Source: Phormidesmis priestleyi BC1401
GTDB taxonomy: Bacteria; Cyanobacteriota; Cyanobacteriia; Leptolyngbyales; Leptolyngbyaceae
DNA length: 64,000 nt
Assembly: GCF_001650195.1 (NCBI RefSeq)
Contig: NZ_LXYR01000019.1
Span: 19,302-83,301, forward strand
Reading direction: 5' to 3'
Part shown: positions 9,624 to 19,471 of the stretch, piece by piece
Layout: every line of letters begins with the position of its first letter
Position numbering within the stretch: position 1 is the stretch's first letter
Program-made: the position numbers and the translations under genes
Notes under the pieces: model-generated
Told to the model about the DNA's origin: nothing
Seen by the model: the letters and a program-made list of their open reading frames with translations, nothing else
Database searches by the model: none

Positions 9624-11005
9624 GCCTCGATCGCGGCGGACATTTCTCGGTATCGGATCTGGGATTGATGGCTCCAAGTGGCAAGGTCAGCGAGAGCACG
9701 ATCGCGATAGACCCCATACCGTTCTTGCTTGTTGCGAATTTTCTGCGGCAGGGCGGGCAAAATCCCAAAGTTGGGGGGCATCGGCTGAAAGTGCTTGGGC
9801 GACGCAGAACTGATGAAGTCAAACAGCGATCCCATCATAGTCGTGACGGGAAGTGAGACGGTAGGCAACCCCAAAGCAACACGAGCCGCATTCGTGCCTG
9901 CCAGCCAACCTCCAGCCGTCGCAGCCGTATAGCCCTCAGTGCCACAGAGTTGCCCGGCGGCGAGCAAGGTCGGACGTTGTTTGAATTGCAGAGTGGCGTG
10001 CAAAAGTTCGGGAGAGTTGATAAAGGTGTTGCGGTGCATTACGCCCATGCGGACAAATTCGGCATTCTCTAAACCGGAGATCAGTTTGAACACGCGCTTC
10101 TGTTCGCCCCACTTGAGATTGGTTTGAAAGCCGACCATATTCCAAAGCTGTCCGCCTTTGTCTTCTTGACGCAATTGCACGATCGCATGAGGTCGGTGAA
10201 TCTGATTTTCGGGAGCGCGGAAGTCGCCGTTGCGCGCATCAAATAAGCCGACGGGCTTAAGCGGTCCATATCGCATCGTGTCTTCGCCGCGACGTGCCAT
10301 TTCCTCGATCGGCAAACACGCCTCAAAAAACTTTGCGGTTTCTCGTTCAAAATCTTTGAGTTCTGCCTGTTCCGCCTGCCCCAGTTCTCGCCAAAAGTGC
10401 AAATATTGCTCTTTGTTCATTGGGCAGTTGAGATAGGCAGCTTCTCCTCGATCGTAGCGAGATGCCAGAAATGCTTGATCAAAGTCGATCGATTCGCCGA
10501 CCACGATCGGACTTGCGGCATCAAAAAAACTCAGATACTCCATGCCTGTAAATCGATGCAGATCTTCCGTCAAAGCTGGACTGGTGAGCGGTCCCGTGGT
10601 GAGAACGACGATTCCATCTGGGGGAATGTCAGGAAGCTCGCCTCGACGCAACTCGATTAAGGGATGAGTGGCGAGGGTGTCGGTCAGGTCTTTGCTGAAC
10701 TGGGCACGATCGACCGCCAATGCTCCACCAGCGGGAACTTGGTGTTCGTCGGCTTTGCCAATCACGATTGAGCCTAACCGCCGCAGTTCTTCATGCAGCA
10801 ACCCAGAAGCGCGATCGGTGGCTTGCGCTCCAAACGAGTTGCTGCACACCAATTCGGCTAAATGCTCACTGTGGTGGGCTGGGCTGAGTCGCTGAGGGCG
10901 CATCTCGTGCAAAATCACAGGCACGCCTGCCTGAGCGATCTGCCAAGCAGCTTCGGTGCCTGCAATTCCTCCGCCAATCACCTGAATCGGTTGCAAATCT
11001 GTCAT
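9620..11005 (-). CDS. trmFO: tRNA (uracil-54) C5-methyltransferase, folate/FAD-dependent TrmFO
   Basis: Forms ribothymidine at position 54 in the T-loop of tRNA, using 5,10-methylenetetrahydrofolate as carbon donor and reduced FAD. The N-terminal FAD motif is [20 protein letters not shown]. The conserved CSNSFGAQ (near residue 53) and the C-terminal [17 protein letters not shown] are diagnostic and separate it from the related GidA/MnmG. The 461-residue length is typical. It overlaps the end of cax by 4 bp on the opposite strand. The 139-bp gap to hisH is a divergent promoter region. Confidence 0.95.
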   Translation of the reverse strand: MTDLQPIQVIGGGIAGTEAAWQIAQAGVPVILHEMRPQRLSPAHHSEHLAELVCSNSFGAQATDRASGLLHEELRRLGSIVIGKADEHQVPAGGALAVDRAQFSKDLTDTLATHPLIELRRGELPDIPPDGIVVLTTGPLTSPALTEDLHRFTGMEYLSFFDAASPIVVGESIDFDQAFLASRYDRGEAAYLNCPMNKEQYLHFWRELGQAEQAELKDFERETAKFFEACLPIEEMARRGEDTMRYGPLKPVGLFDARNGDFRAPENQIHRPHAIVQLRQEDKGGQLWNMVGFQTNLKWGEQKRVFKLISGLENAEFVRMGVMHRNTFINSPELLHATLQFKQRPTLLAAGQLCGTEGYTAATAGGWLAGTNAARVALGLPTVSLPVTTMMGSLFDFISSASPKHFQPMPPNFGILPALPQKIRNKQERYGVYRDRALADLATWSHQSQIRYREMSAAIEA

Positions 11006-11144
11006 AGTTTCTGAGCGAAATCGTTTTCTACCCTTTCTAGGATACGAGAGAGGATGAAGGAGTAGATCGGATTTATCAAAAGCTGAGGGGCGATCGACGA
11101 ACCAACTACAATTTTAAAATAGTCAGCGATCGAGGGTCAAAACA

Positions 11145-11792
11145 ATGCCAGTCATTGCAGTAGTGGATTATGACATGGGAAACCTGCACTCGGCTTGCAA
11201 AGGGCTAGAGAATGCGGGAGCGACGACTAAAATTACGGATTCTCCACGAGAGATTGAGCAAGCAGACGCGATCGTGCTTCCGGGGGTGGGTGCTTTTGAT
11301 CCGGCAGTGCAGCACTTACGATCGCGCCATTTAGAAGAACCGATTAAGCAGGCGATCGCGAGTGGAAAGCCTTTTCTGGGCATTTGTCTCGGCTTACAAA
11401 TTTTGTTTGACGCGAGTGAAGAAGGCACCGAACCCGGACTAGGTATCATTCCCGGCAAGGTGAAGCGATTTCGTCACGAACCTGGAATCACGATTCCGCA
11501 CATGGGATGGAATCAATTAGAGTTGAGGCAACCTGACTGTGCGCTTTGGCATCAGCTTCCTGCCGATCCCTGGATGTATTTTGTCCACTCTTACTATGTC
11601 GAGCCATCTGATCCGCAGATTCGAGCCGCGACGATCACACATGGAAGTCAAACCGTCACGGCGGCAGTTGCCCATAACAATTTGATGGCAGTCCAATTTC
11701 ACCCCGAAAAATCTTCGACAGGTGGGCTAAAAATTCTGTCTAATTTTGTTCAATTAGTCCTTGATCGTCAGCTACTAACCGCAAAGTTATGA
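11145..11792 (+). CDS. hisH: Imidazole glycerol phosphate synthase, glutaminase subunit HisH
   Basis: Class I glutamine amidotransferase that supplies ammonia to HisF for ring closure in histidine synthesis. The nucleophile Cys lies in GICLGLQIL (near residue 83). The His/Glu pair of the triad lies in VQFHPEKSS near residue 187. The N-terminal VVDYDMGNLHSACKGLE is typical of HisH. At 215 residues it is full length. Its stop overlaps the rsmD start as ATGA, so the two are probably translated together although their functions are unrelated. hisF is not in the window. Confidence 0.96.
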   Translation: MPVIAVVDYDMGNLHSACKGLENAGATTKITDSPREIEQADAIVLPGVGAFDPAVQHLRSRHLEEPIKQAIASGKPFLGICLGLQILFDASEEGTEPGLGIIPGKVKRFRHEPGITIPHMGWNQLELRQPDCALWHQLPADPWMYFVHSYYVEPSDPQIRAATITHGSQTVTAAVAHNNLMAVQFHPEKSSTGGLKILSNFVQLVLDRQLLTAKL

Positions 11793-12340
11793 GTTTGCGA
11801 ATTTATGGCAATCGACTGATCAAGACTCTTCCTGGACAAGACACTCGCCCGACCTCTTCGCGAGTGCGAGAAGCCTTGTTTAACATTTGGCAAGGCACGA
11901 TCGCACACTGCCGATGGCTAGATCTATGTTCTGGAAGCGGCTCAATGGGCGCAGAAGCGTTGTGTCGAGGTGCCTCTGTCGTCGTGGGAATTGAGCGATC
12001 GAGCCGTGCTTGTGCAGTCATTCAGCAAAACTGGCAGCAGGTCGCAAAACCCGATCAGGTTTTTCAGATAATGCGAGGTGAAGTGATGCAACGGTTAGAC
12101 AAACTATCTGGGCAGACGTTCGATCGCGTCTATTTCGATCCGCCTTATACGAGTGGGCTATATCAGCCTGTGTTAGAAGCGATCGTTCGTCATCAGCTAT
12201 TAGCCCCCCAGGGAGAACTCGCTGCCGAACACAGTCCAGGAGATTTGAGTGACGAGATTCCCGGTTTAGAGATTTGTCGTCAAAAGAGTTATGGAAACAC
12301 AGCCCTGACGTTTTATCGAGCGATCGAGACTTCACATTAA
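11789..12340 (+). CDS. rsmD: 16S rRNA (guanine-966-N2)-methyltransferase RsmD
   Basis: SAM-dependent enzyme that methylates G966 of 16S rRNA. The SAM motif I is [18 protein letters not shown] and the catalytic N-methylase motif IV is DPPYTSGLY. The N-terminal [16 protein letters not shown] is a hallmark of the family. The 183-residue length is normal. It follows hisH with a 4-bp overlap and converges on moaC with a further 4-bp overlap of stop codons. Confidence 0.95.
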   Translation: MSLRIYGNRLIKTLPGQDTRPTSSRVREALFNIWQGTIAHCRWLDLCSGSGSMGAEALCRGASVVVGIERSSRACAVIQQNWQQVAKPDQVFQIMRGEVMQRLDKLSGQTFDRVYFDPPYTSGLYQPVLEAIVRHQLLAPQGELAAEHSPGDLSDEIPGLEICRQKSYGNTALTFYRAIETSH

Positions 12341-12873
12341 TCTGTAGTTTTGCGCCTGCTAACTTGATAGTCGCCTGACTTGCCTCCCGTTTTGCTCACC
12401 AAATGAATTTGCTCAATCTGAATCGATTTTTCTAGCGCTTTTGCCATGTCGTAGAGCGTCAAGGCTGCGATAGAAACCGCCGTGAGTGCCTCCATTTCGA
12501 CTCCGGTTTCTGCTTTGGTCTTGACCTCGGCTCGAATCTGATATCCCGGTAAATCTGGATCGGGGGTAATCACCACTTCGACTTTTTGCAGCATCAGAGG
12601 GTGACAGAGCGGAATCAGATTTGCGGTCTGCTTGGCTGCCATGATTCCCGCTAGTCTTGCAGTCCCCAACACATCGCCTTTAGGAGCGTTGCCTGTAGCG
12701 ATCGTGCTCATCGTCTCTGGCAACATTCGCACCTGCCCCACTGCCACCGCCTGCCGAACCGTCACCGACTTAGTAGACACGTCCACCATTTGCGCCTGCC
12801 CGTCAGTGTCGAGATGACTCAGAGACGGTTCAGAAATCGAATTTTCAGAAGAAATCGAAGAATTCTTTGTCAT
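12337..12873 (-). CDS. moaC: Cyclic pyranopterin monophosphate synthase MoaC
   Basis: Second step of molybdenum cofactor synthesis: rearrangement of the MoaA product to cyclic pyranopterin monophosphate. The active-site segments [15 protein letters not shown] and [20 protein letters not shown] are intact, as is the C-terminal [12 protein letters not shown]. The protein has 178 residues, with a non-conserved Ser-rich N-terminal extension of about 20 residues before the usual start of the domain ([15 protein letters not shown]). No other moa gene is adjacent. It lies head-to-head with the tRNA-Arg gene, 39 bp away. Confidence 0.95.
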   Translation of the reverse strand: MTKNSSISSENSISEPSLSHLDTDGQAQMVDVSTKSVTVRQAVAVGQVRMLPETMSTIATGNAPKGDVLGTARLAGIMAAKQTANLIPLCHPLMLQKVEVVITPDPDLPGYQIRAEVKTKAETGVEMEALTAVSIAALTLYDMAKALEKSIQIEQIHLVSKTGGKSGDYQVSRRKTTD

Positions 12874-12912
12874 CTGGTGCGTAGTAATAGTATGATGATC
12901 TTATCAACGCAA

Positions 12913-12986
12913 GGGCTTGTAGCTCAGTGGACTAGAGCACGTGGCTACGGACCACGGTGTCGGGGGTTCGAATCCCTCCTAGCCCG
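12913..12986 (+). tRNA. tRNA-Arg (anticodon ACG)
   Basis: The sequence folds into a complete cloverleaf. The acceptor arms are GGGCTTG and CTAGCCC (one T-T mismatch at pair 6-67) and the D arm is GCTCAGTGGACTAGAGC. The anticodon stem is CGTGG/CCACG with loop CTACGGA, giving anticodon ACG. The T arm is GGGGG/CCCTC with loop TTCGAAT, and the discriminator is G. The A at position 34 is expected to be deaminated to inosine and to read CGU, CGC and CGA. Terminal CCA is not encoded. A strong terminator begins 6 nt downstream. Confidence 0.97.
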
Positions 12987-12992
12987 TCATAA

Positions 12993-13027
12993 AGAGGAGA
13001 CGTTATTAGTGCGTCTCCTCTTTTTTT
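12993..13027 (+). terminator. Terminator of tRNA-Arg
   Basis: A perfect 10-bp stem AGAGGAGACG/CGTCTCCTCT with a 9-nt loop is followed by a run of T residues. It sits directly behind the tRNA gene on the same strand. Confidence 0.93.
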
Positions 13028-13105
13028 GCAGAAATCCAAAAAATCCCCTTGCTTTAGACATTGGAGCAAAGGGGAGAGGACGTTGAACGGTTTGGAGTCC
13101 GGTGT

Positions 13106-13753
13106 TTATCGAACGGTGGTTGGTTCAACATAGGTGGTGACATTCCGAGGGCTGCGAGCGCCAACAGCAGCACCAATCAATGATGCAACTAAGCCCAGCA
13201 GCGAACCTAAGACAAACGACCAGCCACCCTTGGCTACACCGCCTGCAATGTCGCGAGTGTTTTGAGCCGTGGGGCTAGGAATCGTGGTTGGATTGACGTT
13301 GGGAATGCCAGTCTGAGGTAGAGCGCCTCCTGCAATGTTAGAAGCCGACGACGCAGCTAAACCAAACGCTCCCGTTACGCCGCTTGTGAGTAGCCATGCG
13401 CTCAAAGCAATGGTAGTTGCCCATAAGATTGCTCCATTGAGTAGCGCCGTGTTGCGATTCATCGGACCGCAAGCCCGCGCCATTACCCAGCTACCAAGAA
13501 AAAGCGAAACCAACAAGCTTATAATCGCCCACCAGGTTGCAGCTTGACCGATATCTCCTAAGTCAGTTCTAGGAGCGCCAGAGTTGGCGATCGAAGTTGC
13601 ACCAATGGCAGCACCCAACGCGCTTAAAATCAGTTGAGAAGCCAGCGCGACAAAAAGACCAGAGATGATCGGACCCCAACGGACGCGATCGTGATAGTCA
13701 CCAACGGGTTGAACGATAGTCTGGTCAGCCACAGGTCTATTAGCATAAGCCAT
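13106..13753 (-). CDS. Four-helix membrane protein of unknown function
   Basis: A 215-residue protein with a short soluble N-terminus (MAYANRPVADQTIVQ). Four hydrophobic segments follow: WGPIISGLFVALASQLILSA, WAIISLLVSLFLGSWVMA, GAILWATTIALSAWLLTSG and WSFVLGSLLGLVASLIGAAV. A Pro/Thr/Asn-rich loop lies between helices 3 and 4. Similar proteins occur in cyanobacteria and some other bacteria without a named role. The start at 13753 is chosen because GAGGAG lies 8-9 nt upstream; an upstream ATG (13810) would add 19 residues without a ribosome site. It stands alone, and the 281 bp to the next gene hold nothing recognisable. Confidence 0.75.
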   Translation of the reverse strand: MAYANRPVADQTIVQPVGDYHDRVRWGPIISGLFVALASQLILSALGAAIGATSIANSGAPRTDLGDIGQAATWWAIISLLVSLFLGSWVMARACGPMNRNTALLNGAILWATTIALSAWLLTSGVTGAFGLAASSASNIAGGALPQTGIPNVNPTTIPSPTAQNTRDIAGGVAKGGWSFVLGSLLGLVASLIGAAVGARSPRNVTTYVEPTTVR

Positions 13754-14034
13754 ATTGATTAGCTCCTCAAGGCGATAGTTTTTTGCAAAGGAATTACATT
13801 TGAGAATCAATATAAACCCTGTTCAGTTTGGGTATCTCTACCAGTGGAGTGAGTGTCAGAGTCTATCGTTAGGGTGAATTGAGCGAGGGAAGCAGCATTT
13901 CTGAGATCGTGCAATTCCCTACTTTCCTTTAGTGCGCGAGGATAATAAGCTGATAGATTGTCTTGCTGCGTGAATTGACATTAAATTCATCTCTATATAA
14001 TGCAAACTGCGATTCAATCCCTTCCTCACAACTC

Positions 14035-15147
14035 ATGATCCACAGCGCTAAAAACTCAAAGGTCTGTTGGCGATCGACGTTCATTTGCTGTCTGATCGGA
14101 GCGACTTTTACGGTGTCACCTCAAGGAGTCTATGCTCAAGCAACCAACCTTCAGAGCGGTCAGACCAAGCAGGAGCTAGATAACCTGCTCAAAAAAGGGC
14201 GTGAGCTAGTGGATGCTAAAAACTGGGCAGGTGCGCTGCCGATGTTTCAAAGAGCCGCCGCGCTGGATGAGAAAAACCCTCGAATCTTCTCTGGAATTGG
14301 CTACATCCAAGCACAGGCGGGCAACTTTCAAGAAGCGATTAGTGCCTATCAGCAAGCGATCGTGCTTGATCCCAATAATTCTGATTTTGAGTATGCCCTG
14401 GGCTTTAGTTTAGCGAGTGCTGGAAATGACCAATCGGCAGTAACAGCCTATCGACGCGCCTCTGAACTAGATGGCAAAAACTTGAACGCTCATCTCGGTT
14501 TAGGGACGGTTTTATTTCGGCAAGGTCGCCTTGATCAAGCGCTAGCAGCTTATCGAAAAGTGATTGCGATCGCACCCAAAAATGCGGAGGCATACGAAAT
14601 GATCGGCTTGATGCTGCTGCAAAAAGAGCAGTTTGACCAAGGGGTCAGCGCTCTCCAACGAGCCGCAGAATTGAACCCTCGCAGCAGCAGCATTCAAATC
14701 AATTTGGGGATTGGTTGGCTGAGTCAGGGCGATCGTCAAGCTGCATTAGCTGCCTTTACCCGTGCGGTCAAACTTGATCCCAGCAATGGCAAGCTGCATC
14801 TGCAAACAGGCAAAATTCTTCAAGAAGTTGGAGACACGACTGGAGCGTTGGCAGCGTACCAACGAGCCGTTAATGTCAATTCTCAATCGATCGAGGCTCA
14901 GTTAGCGCTGGCAGATCTGGCGATCGAGCAGCAAGAATTTATTCGAGCGATCGTGGCATATCGGGAGGCAGCTCGGCTTGATCCCCAAAATGCTCGCGCT
15001 TATTATCAGTTGGGGATCGCCCTCAAAGCTCGCGGTCGTCGAACAGAAGCGATCACAGCCCTCCAAGAAGCCCAGGCGTTATATCAGCAGCAAGGCAAAC
15101 CAGACGAGGCTAAGAAGGCTGAGTCTGCGCTGAAGGATTTGAGGTGA
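14035..15147 (+). CDS. Secreted tetratricopeptide-repeat protein
   Basis: A 370-residue protein with a probable signal peptide (residues about 14-35, ending PQGVYAQA). About nine tandem TPR units of 34 residues follow, recognisable by repeats such as [20 protein letters not shown] and [23 protein letters not shown] arrays bind partner proteins; here the likely location is the periplasm or outer envelope. The start at 14035 is preferred to 13963 because it places the signal peptide at the N-terminus. The last 38 bp overlap the 3' end of ispD on the other strand. The function cannot be deduced from repeats alone. Confidence 0.85.
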   Translation: MIHSAKNSKVCWRSTFICCLIGATFTVSPQGVYAQATNLQSGQTKQELDNLLKKGRELVDAKNWAGALPMFQRAAALDEKNPRIFSGIGYIQAQAGNFQEAISAYQQAIVLDPNNSDFEYALGFSLASAGNDQSAVTAYRRASELDGKNLNAHLGLGTVLFRQGRLDQALAAYRKVIAIAPKNAEAYEMIGLMLLQKEQFDQGVSALQRAAELNPRSSSIQINLGIGWLSQGDRQAALAAFTRAVKLDPSNGKLHLQTGKILQEVGDTTGALAAYQRAVNVNSQSIEAQLALADLAIEQQEFIRAIVAYREAARLDPQNARAYYQLGIALKARGRRTEAITALQEAQALYQQQGKPDEAKKAESALKDLR

Positions 15148-15853
15148 GAGTCGATCGCTGTCTGAGAATAAACTCAGCGATCGCCAAGTCTACCGGAGTC
15201 GTCACTTTTAAATTCGTTTCTTCACCTTCGACGATCTGCACGGGGAGACTGCACCGCTCAAACAGGGCGGCATCGTCGGTGACTTCCCAGCCATTCTGTC
15301 GTCCTTCTTGATGACATTTTTTAAGCAGCGGCACTGAAAAACCTTGAGGCGTTTGTGCTGCCCAAAGCTGACTGCGATTGGGCGTGCTTTCAATCAGCCC
15401 CGCGTCACCAACGACTTTAATGGTGTCCTTAATGGGGACGGCGGCGATCAATCCTGGGCAGGTTAAGACAGCTTGAGCACAGCGATCGAACAAGTCCGGC
15501 GTGGCTAAACATCGCGCTCCATCGTGAATCAGGACATGTTCGGCTTGGGGAGGAAGCGCTTGCAATCCGCTGTAGACCGATTCTTGTCGCGTCGAGCCAC
15601 CCTGAATGAAGTGAACGGGCTTTGTTAGAGAAAGCTGGGTGACGATCGCCCTGAAATCATCCCAATCGCTCGGCTGCCCAATGATGCCAATCCAGCAAAT
15701 TTGGCTCGAAGCGTCTGCGGCTAATAGCGTCCAGGCGAGAAGTGATTTTCCAAGCAGAGTCAGCAGCAGCTTGTTGCGGGAGGCTTTGCCTTGGCTTTGC
15801 CACGCGCTGCCCATTCGACGACCTGACCCGGCGGCTGGTATGAGTAAGTACAC
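15110..15853 (-). CDS. ispD: 2-C-methyl-D-erythritol 4-phosphate cytidylyltransferase IspD
   Basis: Third enzyme of the MEP isoprenoid pathway; it couples methylerythritol phosphate with CTP. The nucleotide-binding start [12 protein letters not shown], the segment [12 protein letters not shown] and [11 protein letters not shown] are all present. An ATG at 15937 would give 275 residues. The GTG at 15853 is preferred because AAGGAA lies 6 nt upstream and the protein then begins directly with [13 protein letters not shown], as in other cyanobacterial IspD. A short insertion ([11 protein letters not shown]) follows the RRMG motif. The C-terminus overlaps the TPR gene by 38 bp, convergently. Confidence 0.93.
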   Translation of the reverse strand: MYLLIPAAGSGRRMGSAWQSQGKASRNKLLLTLLGKSLLAWTLLAADASSQICWIGIIGQPSDWDDFRAIVTQLSLTKPVHFIQGGSTRQESVYSGLQALPPQAEHVLIHDGARCLATPDLFDRCAQAVLTCPGLIAAVPIKDTIKVVGDAGLIESTPNRSQLWAAQTPQGFSVPLLKKCHQEGRQNGWEVTDDAALFERCSLPVQIVEGEETNLKVTTPVDLAIAEFILRQRSTLTSNPSAQTQPS

Positions 15854-15960
15854 AAATTGTTCCTTTAACTTTAGAGTTTGGGCGTTGATTAGAATCTGGA
15901 TTACACGCAATTCCTCAAGGGCTGCTCTAAAATTCAATCAATTCAAAATCCCAAAATCGT

Positions 15961-15987
15961 TTGACTAGGGATATCTTCCCCTAGAAT
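15961..15987 (+). promoter_or_regulatory. Possible sigma70-type promoter of the GT9 gene
   Basis: TTGACT is followed after 15 bp by TAGAAT, 40 bp before the start of the glycosyltransferase gene. The spacer contains the small palindrome CTAGGG/CCCTAG. The spacing is shorter than the ideal 17 bp, so this is only a candidate. Confidence 0.35.
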
Positions 15988-16026
15988 AAGAGCGAATATA
16001 GCTTTAAGAAGCGTAAAGAAACGATT

Positions 16027-16989
16027 ATGCGAATTCTTACCCTTGTCCCTGGTGGAATTGGGGATCAAATCCTATTTTTTCCGACTTTAGATGATCTGAA
16101 AAAAACCTACCCTGACGCGCAGATTGATGTTGTGGTTGAGCCGCGATCGAAAAGCGCCTATCGGGTTTCTAAGTCGGTTCATGACACGATTTTGTTTGAT
16201 TTTAAGGGCAGCAATAGTTTGGCAGATTTTGGCAATCTTTTGGGGGTGATGCGCGATCGTGAATACGACATCGCCATTTCATTAGGGCAGCGCCGCGCGG
16301 TTGGGTTTCTGCTGTGGCTAACCGGGATTCCGACTCGCGTTGGCTATGGGGGCGGCGGCGGAGATCTGTTTCTGACGAATGCCGTTCGGCTCGATCAAGA
16401 TCAGTATGCGGCAGCGATGTATCACGACTTGCTAAAGGGGTTGGGCATTGACAAGCCGTGTCCAGAGTTAGCGGTGAGTGTGCCTGCTAAAGATTTGGAG
16501 TGGTCAGACAACGAGCGCAAGCGGCTAGGAATTCAAAATGGCGGCTACGTGTTGATTCATGGCGGGTCGAGTCAGCTTGCCCAGATGAAAGGCATTGACA
16601 AGATTTATCCCGTCGAGAGTTGGAAAGCCATTATTCAAGATTTTCAGCAAAAGCAGCCAGATTTACCGATCGTCGTGGTCAAAGGTCCTGATGATGGTGC
16701 GTTTGTTGCCAATCTGCTGCAAGCTGCCCCCAAACTTAAAGTCACGGCTCCCAGCAATGTGGGTGAACTGGTAGCAATGATTGCTGGAGCGAGTTTGATG
16801 CTCTGTACAGACAGTGCCCCGATGCACTTAGCGGTTGCGGCTCAAACTTTTACCCTAGCGCTGTTTGGTCCGACTGATCCCGATAAACTGTTGCCGAAGA
16901 GCGATCGGGTCGTTGGCATTAAGTCTCCGACAGGGAACATGGCAGATATCTCACCGCAAACTATTCTCGCTAAAGTCTGGGGTGGCTAA
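16027..16989 (+). CDS. Glycosyltransferase family 9 protein (heptosyltransferase-like)
   Basis: A 320-residue GT-B enzyme of the ADP-heptose:LPS heptosyltransferase family, expected to build lipopolysaccharide core or a related envelope glycan from the cytosolic face. The N-terminal LTLVPGGIGDQILFFPTL holds the phosphate-binding loop. The C-terminal MLCTDSAPMHLAVAA and LALFGPTDPDKLLP form the sugar-nucleotide site; the usual Gly of the DSGPMH motif is Ala here. The next gene encodes a heptose-bisphosphate-phosphatase-like protein 4 bp away, so the pair probably works on a heptose or similar sugar. Confidence 0.88.
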   Translation: MRILTLVPGGIGDQILFFPTLDDLKKTYPDAQIDVVVEPRSKSAYRVSKSVHDTILFDFKGSNSLADFGNLLGVMRDREYDIAISLGQRRAVGFLLWLTGIPTRVGYGGGGGDLFLTNAVRLDQDQYAAAMYHDLLKGLGIDKPCPELAVSVPAKDLEWSDNERKRLGIQNGGYVLIHGGSSQLAQMKGIDKIYPVESWKAIIQDFQQKQPDLPIVVVKGPDDGAFVANLLQAAPKLKVTAPSNVGELVAMIAGASLMLCTDSAPMHLAVAAQTFTLALFGPTDPDKLLPKSDRVVGIKSPTGNMADISPQTILAKVWGG

Positions 16990-16993
16990 CGTT

Positions 16994-17578
16994 ATGGCAC
17001 GACCTGCCGTTTATCTCGATCGAGATGGCGTTCTAAATCAAGAAGCGGGATACATTCACCACGTCGAAGACCTGCACTTAATTCCGGGCGTTGCCCAAGC
17101 GGTGCGGCACCTCAATGATGCGGGGCTGTTTTGCTGTCTTGTCTCTAACCAATCAGGACCAGCGCGAGGATATTATCCCGATCGTCACGTTCAGGCACTG
17201 CACGATCGGCTGTGTCACCTGCTCGACGCCGAAGCGGGAGCGCGATTAGATGCCCTTTATTATTGTCCGCATCTTAGCCCTCCTGAAGGCGGCACTCAGG
17301 CAGAATTTACGCGCTGGACGACGTGGCGCAAGCCCAACACGGGGATGCTCGTCGCGGCTGCTTGGGAGCATGATTTGGACATCGCTCAAAGTTTTATGGT
17401 GGGTGACAAAGCCACCGATATCGATATGGCACACAACGCTGGCTGTGTAGGAGTTTTGGTGCAAACGGGATATGGAGATCGAGTCCTCAGTGGCGATTAT
17501 CAACATCACGCTAAACCGGATTATATTACTGCCGATTTAGCCGTTGCCGTAGACTGGATCTTGCAAAAAAGGGGTTAG
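16994..17578 (+). CDS. HAD-IIIA family phosphatase, GmhB-like
   Basis: Predicted D-glycero-D-manno-heptose 1,7-bisphosphate 7-phosphatase or a close relative, 194 residues. The HAD nucleophile motif is [15 protein letters not shown], motif II is [11 protein letters not shown], and the late motif is [17 protein letters not shown]. The zinc loop of classical GmhB ends in a Cys-X-Cys before RKP. Here the region reads [10 protein letters not shown] and [11 protein letters not shown], so that second Cys pair is absent and zinc binding may be lost. The start at 16994 follows the GT9 stop by 4 bp; an upstream start inside the GT9 gene would add 43 unrelated residues. The end overlaps panB by 4 bp on the opposite strand. 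Confidence 0.87.
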   Translation: MARPAVYLDRDGVLNQEAGYIHHVEDLHLIPGVAQAVRHLNDAGLFCCLVSNQSGPARGYYPDRHVQALHDRLCHLLDAEAGARLDALYYCPHLSPPEGGTQAEFTRWTTWRKPNTGMLVAAAWEHDLDIAQSFMVGDKATDIDMAHNAGCVGVLVQTGYGDRVLSGDYQHHAKPDYITADLAVAVDWILQKRG

Positions 17579-18363
17579 GGACTGTCAGAGGGTGGAAATT
17601 GATGCGATCGCACCTCTCCCGAATAATCTTGAACGGCTTGAGTGATCAATTCGTGCAGATTGACATAGGATTTTGCAAACGGGGGTTTCCAGGTGCCCAA
17701 ACCCAACACGTCGGTCGTCACCAACACTTGACCATCACAGTGAGCGCCTGCCCCGATGCCGATCGTCGGAATCGTCAGCTTTTGAGTAATTTGCAGCGCT
17801 AAGTCAGACGGGACGTGCTCGATGACGATCGCAAATGCCCCGGCTTGTTCGAGGGCGATCGCTTCTGACAAAATGCGTTCTCCGTCTTGGGGAGATTTGC
17901 CCTGCTGCCGAAACCCTAGCTGCTGAACCGACTGTGGAGTCAGCCCGACATGCCCCATAACCGGGATTCCTGCCCGAACCAGATGGGCGACCGTCTGAGC
18001 GATCGCCGGATAGCCTCCTTCTAGTTTGACTGCCTGTGCCCCCGCTTCTTTGAGCGCCCGACCTGCGGAATGAATGGCTTGTTGAATGCTTTCTTGATAG
18101 CTGAGAAAGGGCAGATCCACGACGAGCAATGCCTGTTTGACCGCCCGACGAACAGCTTTGGCGTGGTGCAGCATTTCATCAAGGGTGACAGGCAGCGTCG
18201 TCTCGTAGCCTAACGCCACCATTGCCAGCGAATCGCCCACCAAAATCACGTCTACGCCTGACTGGTCTAAAATTTGAGCAAATATATAATCCCAGGCGGT
18301 GAGGGCAACGATCGAGCGTCCCTGCTGCTTCCACTGAATCAACTGCTGGGGCGTAACTGACAT
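17575..18363 (-). CDS. panB: 3-methyl-2-oxobutanoate hydroxymethyltransferase PanB
   Basis: First committed enzyme of pantothenate (coenzyme A) synthesis. It transfers a hydroxymethyl group from methylenetetrahydrofolate to ketoisovalerate. The TIM-barrel motifs are intact: [41 protein letters not shown] and [18 protein letters not shown]. At 262 residues it is full length. The partner panC is not nearby. It converges on the GmhB-like gene with a 4-bp stop overlap. The 350 bp on its upstream side (18364-18713) hold no gene. Confidence 0.95.
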   Translation of the reverse strand: MSVTPQQLIQWKQQGRSIVALTAWDYIFAQILDQSGVDVILVGDSLAMVALGYETTLPVTLDEMLHHAKAVRRAVKQALLVVDLPFLSYQESIQQAIHSAGRALKEAGAQAVKLEGGYPAIAQTVAHLVRAGIPVMGHVGLTPQSVQQLGFRQQGKSPQDGERILSEAIALEQAGAFAIVIEHVPSDLALQITQKLTIPTIGIGAGAHCDGQVLVTTDVLGLGTWKPPFAKSYVNLHELITQAVQDYSGEVRSHQFPPSDSP

Positions 18364-18713
18364 ATTGGTAACGGACGGGAACGAAGGAAAGTAAGTCTAT
18401 CTTACTCATCTTCGGTCATGGGTGAGAATTCAGACTGACTCTCTTAGGGCAATCGTCCAGACCGTTTTGGCAAGAAATCTACCCATCCTCTAGAGAACTG
18501 AATAGAAAAAACAATCACTCAATGGATAGCGATGGAAGAAACTGTAAAAGGTTGATGTAGACGATTTCGCAGACCAGATCCTTGGGCACAAAATGGTGCC
18601 TCTTAAGGTAATAGGAAAACGACTGACCAGAGAGTAGAGTGTAATCAAGCAAAAGATTTCTCGCTTGACGGCTCTGTTACTTCTCCACACCTGACACTGC
18701 AAATTCTTGCTTT

Positions 18714-19382
18714 ATGGCAACCCTGCGATCGCTCCTGCTCATTGCCTCAGCGCTAGGCGTTCTGGTCAACTTGTCTGCGTGCACAGTTCCCAAAAGTTCA
18801 GAAAAGCCACCATCCACGCCCCCAGCCTCGACAGTGCAACTCGATACAACGGTTCGACGACCTAGTAAAGTTCGGCTTGACTTTCGTGAGCAGAAGCCAG
18901 GAACCGAAGCCCAATTGCAAGTCGAGCAACAAATTCGGCAAGAACTGCTCGAAAAACAGGCTGAACTCAAGCAATCTAGCAACCAGACTACGATTAGCAC
19001 AAAGCGCATCTCTGAAGAAATCGCAGCCAATGAAACTGCCCTCAAACGCAGCGATGCGGCGATCGCGTCCTTGTTTGAGAAAACAGTCTTGACTGAAAAG
19101 AATTTAGCGGAAGCTTATGCAGAAACGACCTCTAACTCAAATACGTCTAGTATCGGCTTGAAATTTGATGCAGACGGAAGCAAAAAATTTACAGCACTGA
19201 CAAAAAAATTAGCCGGAACTGGACGCACCATCGGCATCTTTCTGAATGAGCGTTTAGTTAGTTTCCCAACCGTCGCTTCTGAATTCGCTCAAACTGGGAT
19301 TACTGGTGGAACCGCCGTGATTGCAGGAAAATTTAACGCCCAAGAAGCCAAGAGGTTAGCCGCTCAACTTAGAGGAGATTGA
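18714..19382 (+). CDS. Lipoprotein with a SecD P1-head-like domain
   Basis: A 222-residue predicted lipoprotein. The signal peptide ends in the lipobox LSAC, with the Cys at residue 23. A Pro/Ser-rich linker and a charged helix (about 55-140, rich in Gln, Glu and Lys) follow. The C-terminal domain (about 142-220) resembles the head subdomain of the periplasmic P1 domain of SecD. The matching segments are IGLKFDADGSKKFTALTKKL, GIFLNERLVSFPTV and FNAQEAKRLAAQLRGD. In SecD this head binds the translocating chain, but here no membrane bundle is present. The role is unknown; assistance to folding or export of periplasmic proteins is one idea. It converges on the propeller gene, 89 bp apart. Confidence 0.75.
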   Translation: MATLRSLLLIASALGVLVNLSACTVPKSSEKPPSTPPASTVQLDTTVRRPSKVRLDFREQKPGTEAQLQVEQQIRQELLEKQAELKQSSNQTTISTKRISEEIAANETALKRSDAAIASLFEKTVLTEKNLAEAYAETTSNSNTSSIGLKFDADGSKKFTALTKKLAGTGRTIGIFLNERLVSFPTVASEFAQTGITGGTAVIAGKFNAQEAKRLAAQLRGD

Positions 19383-19471
19383 CCCAAAGTTTCCTCTGAG
19401 CGATCTTCTAATCTCACTGCATTTGTTTAATTCAATCCTCTAGAAAGGCTCGAATTCCGTCCACAGTAATG

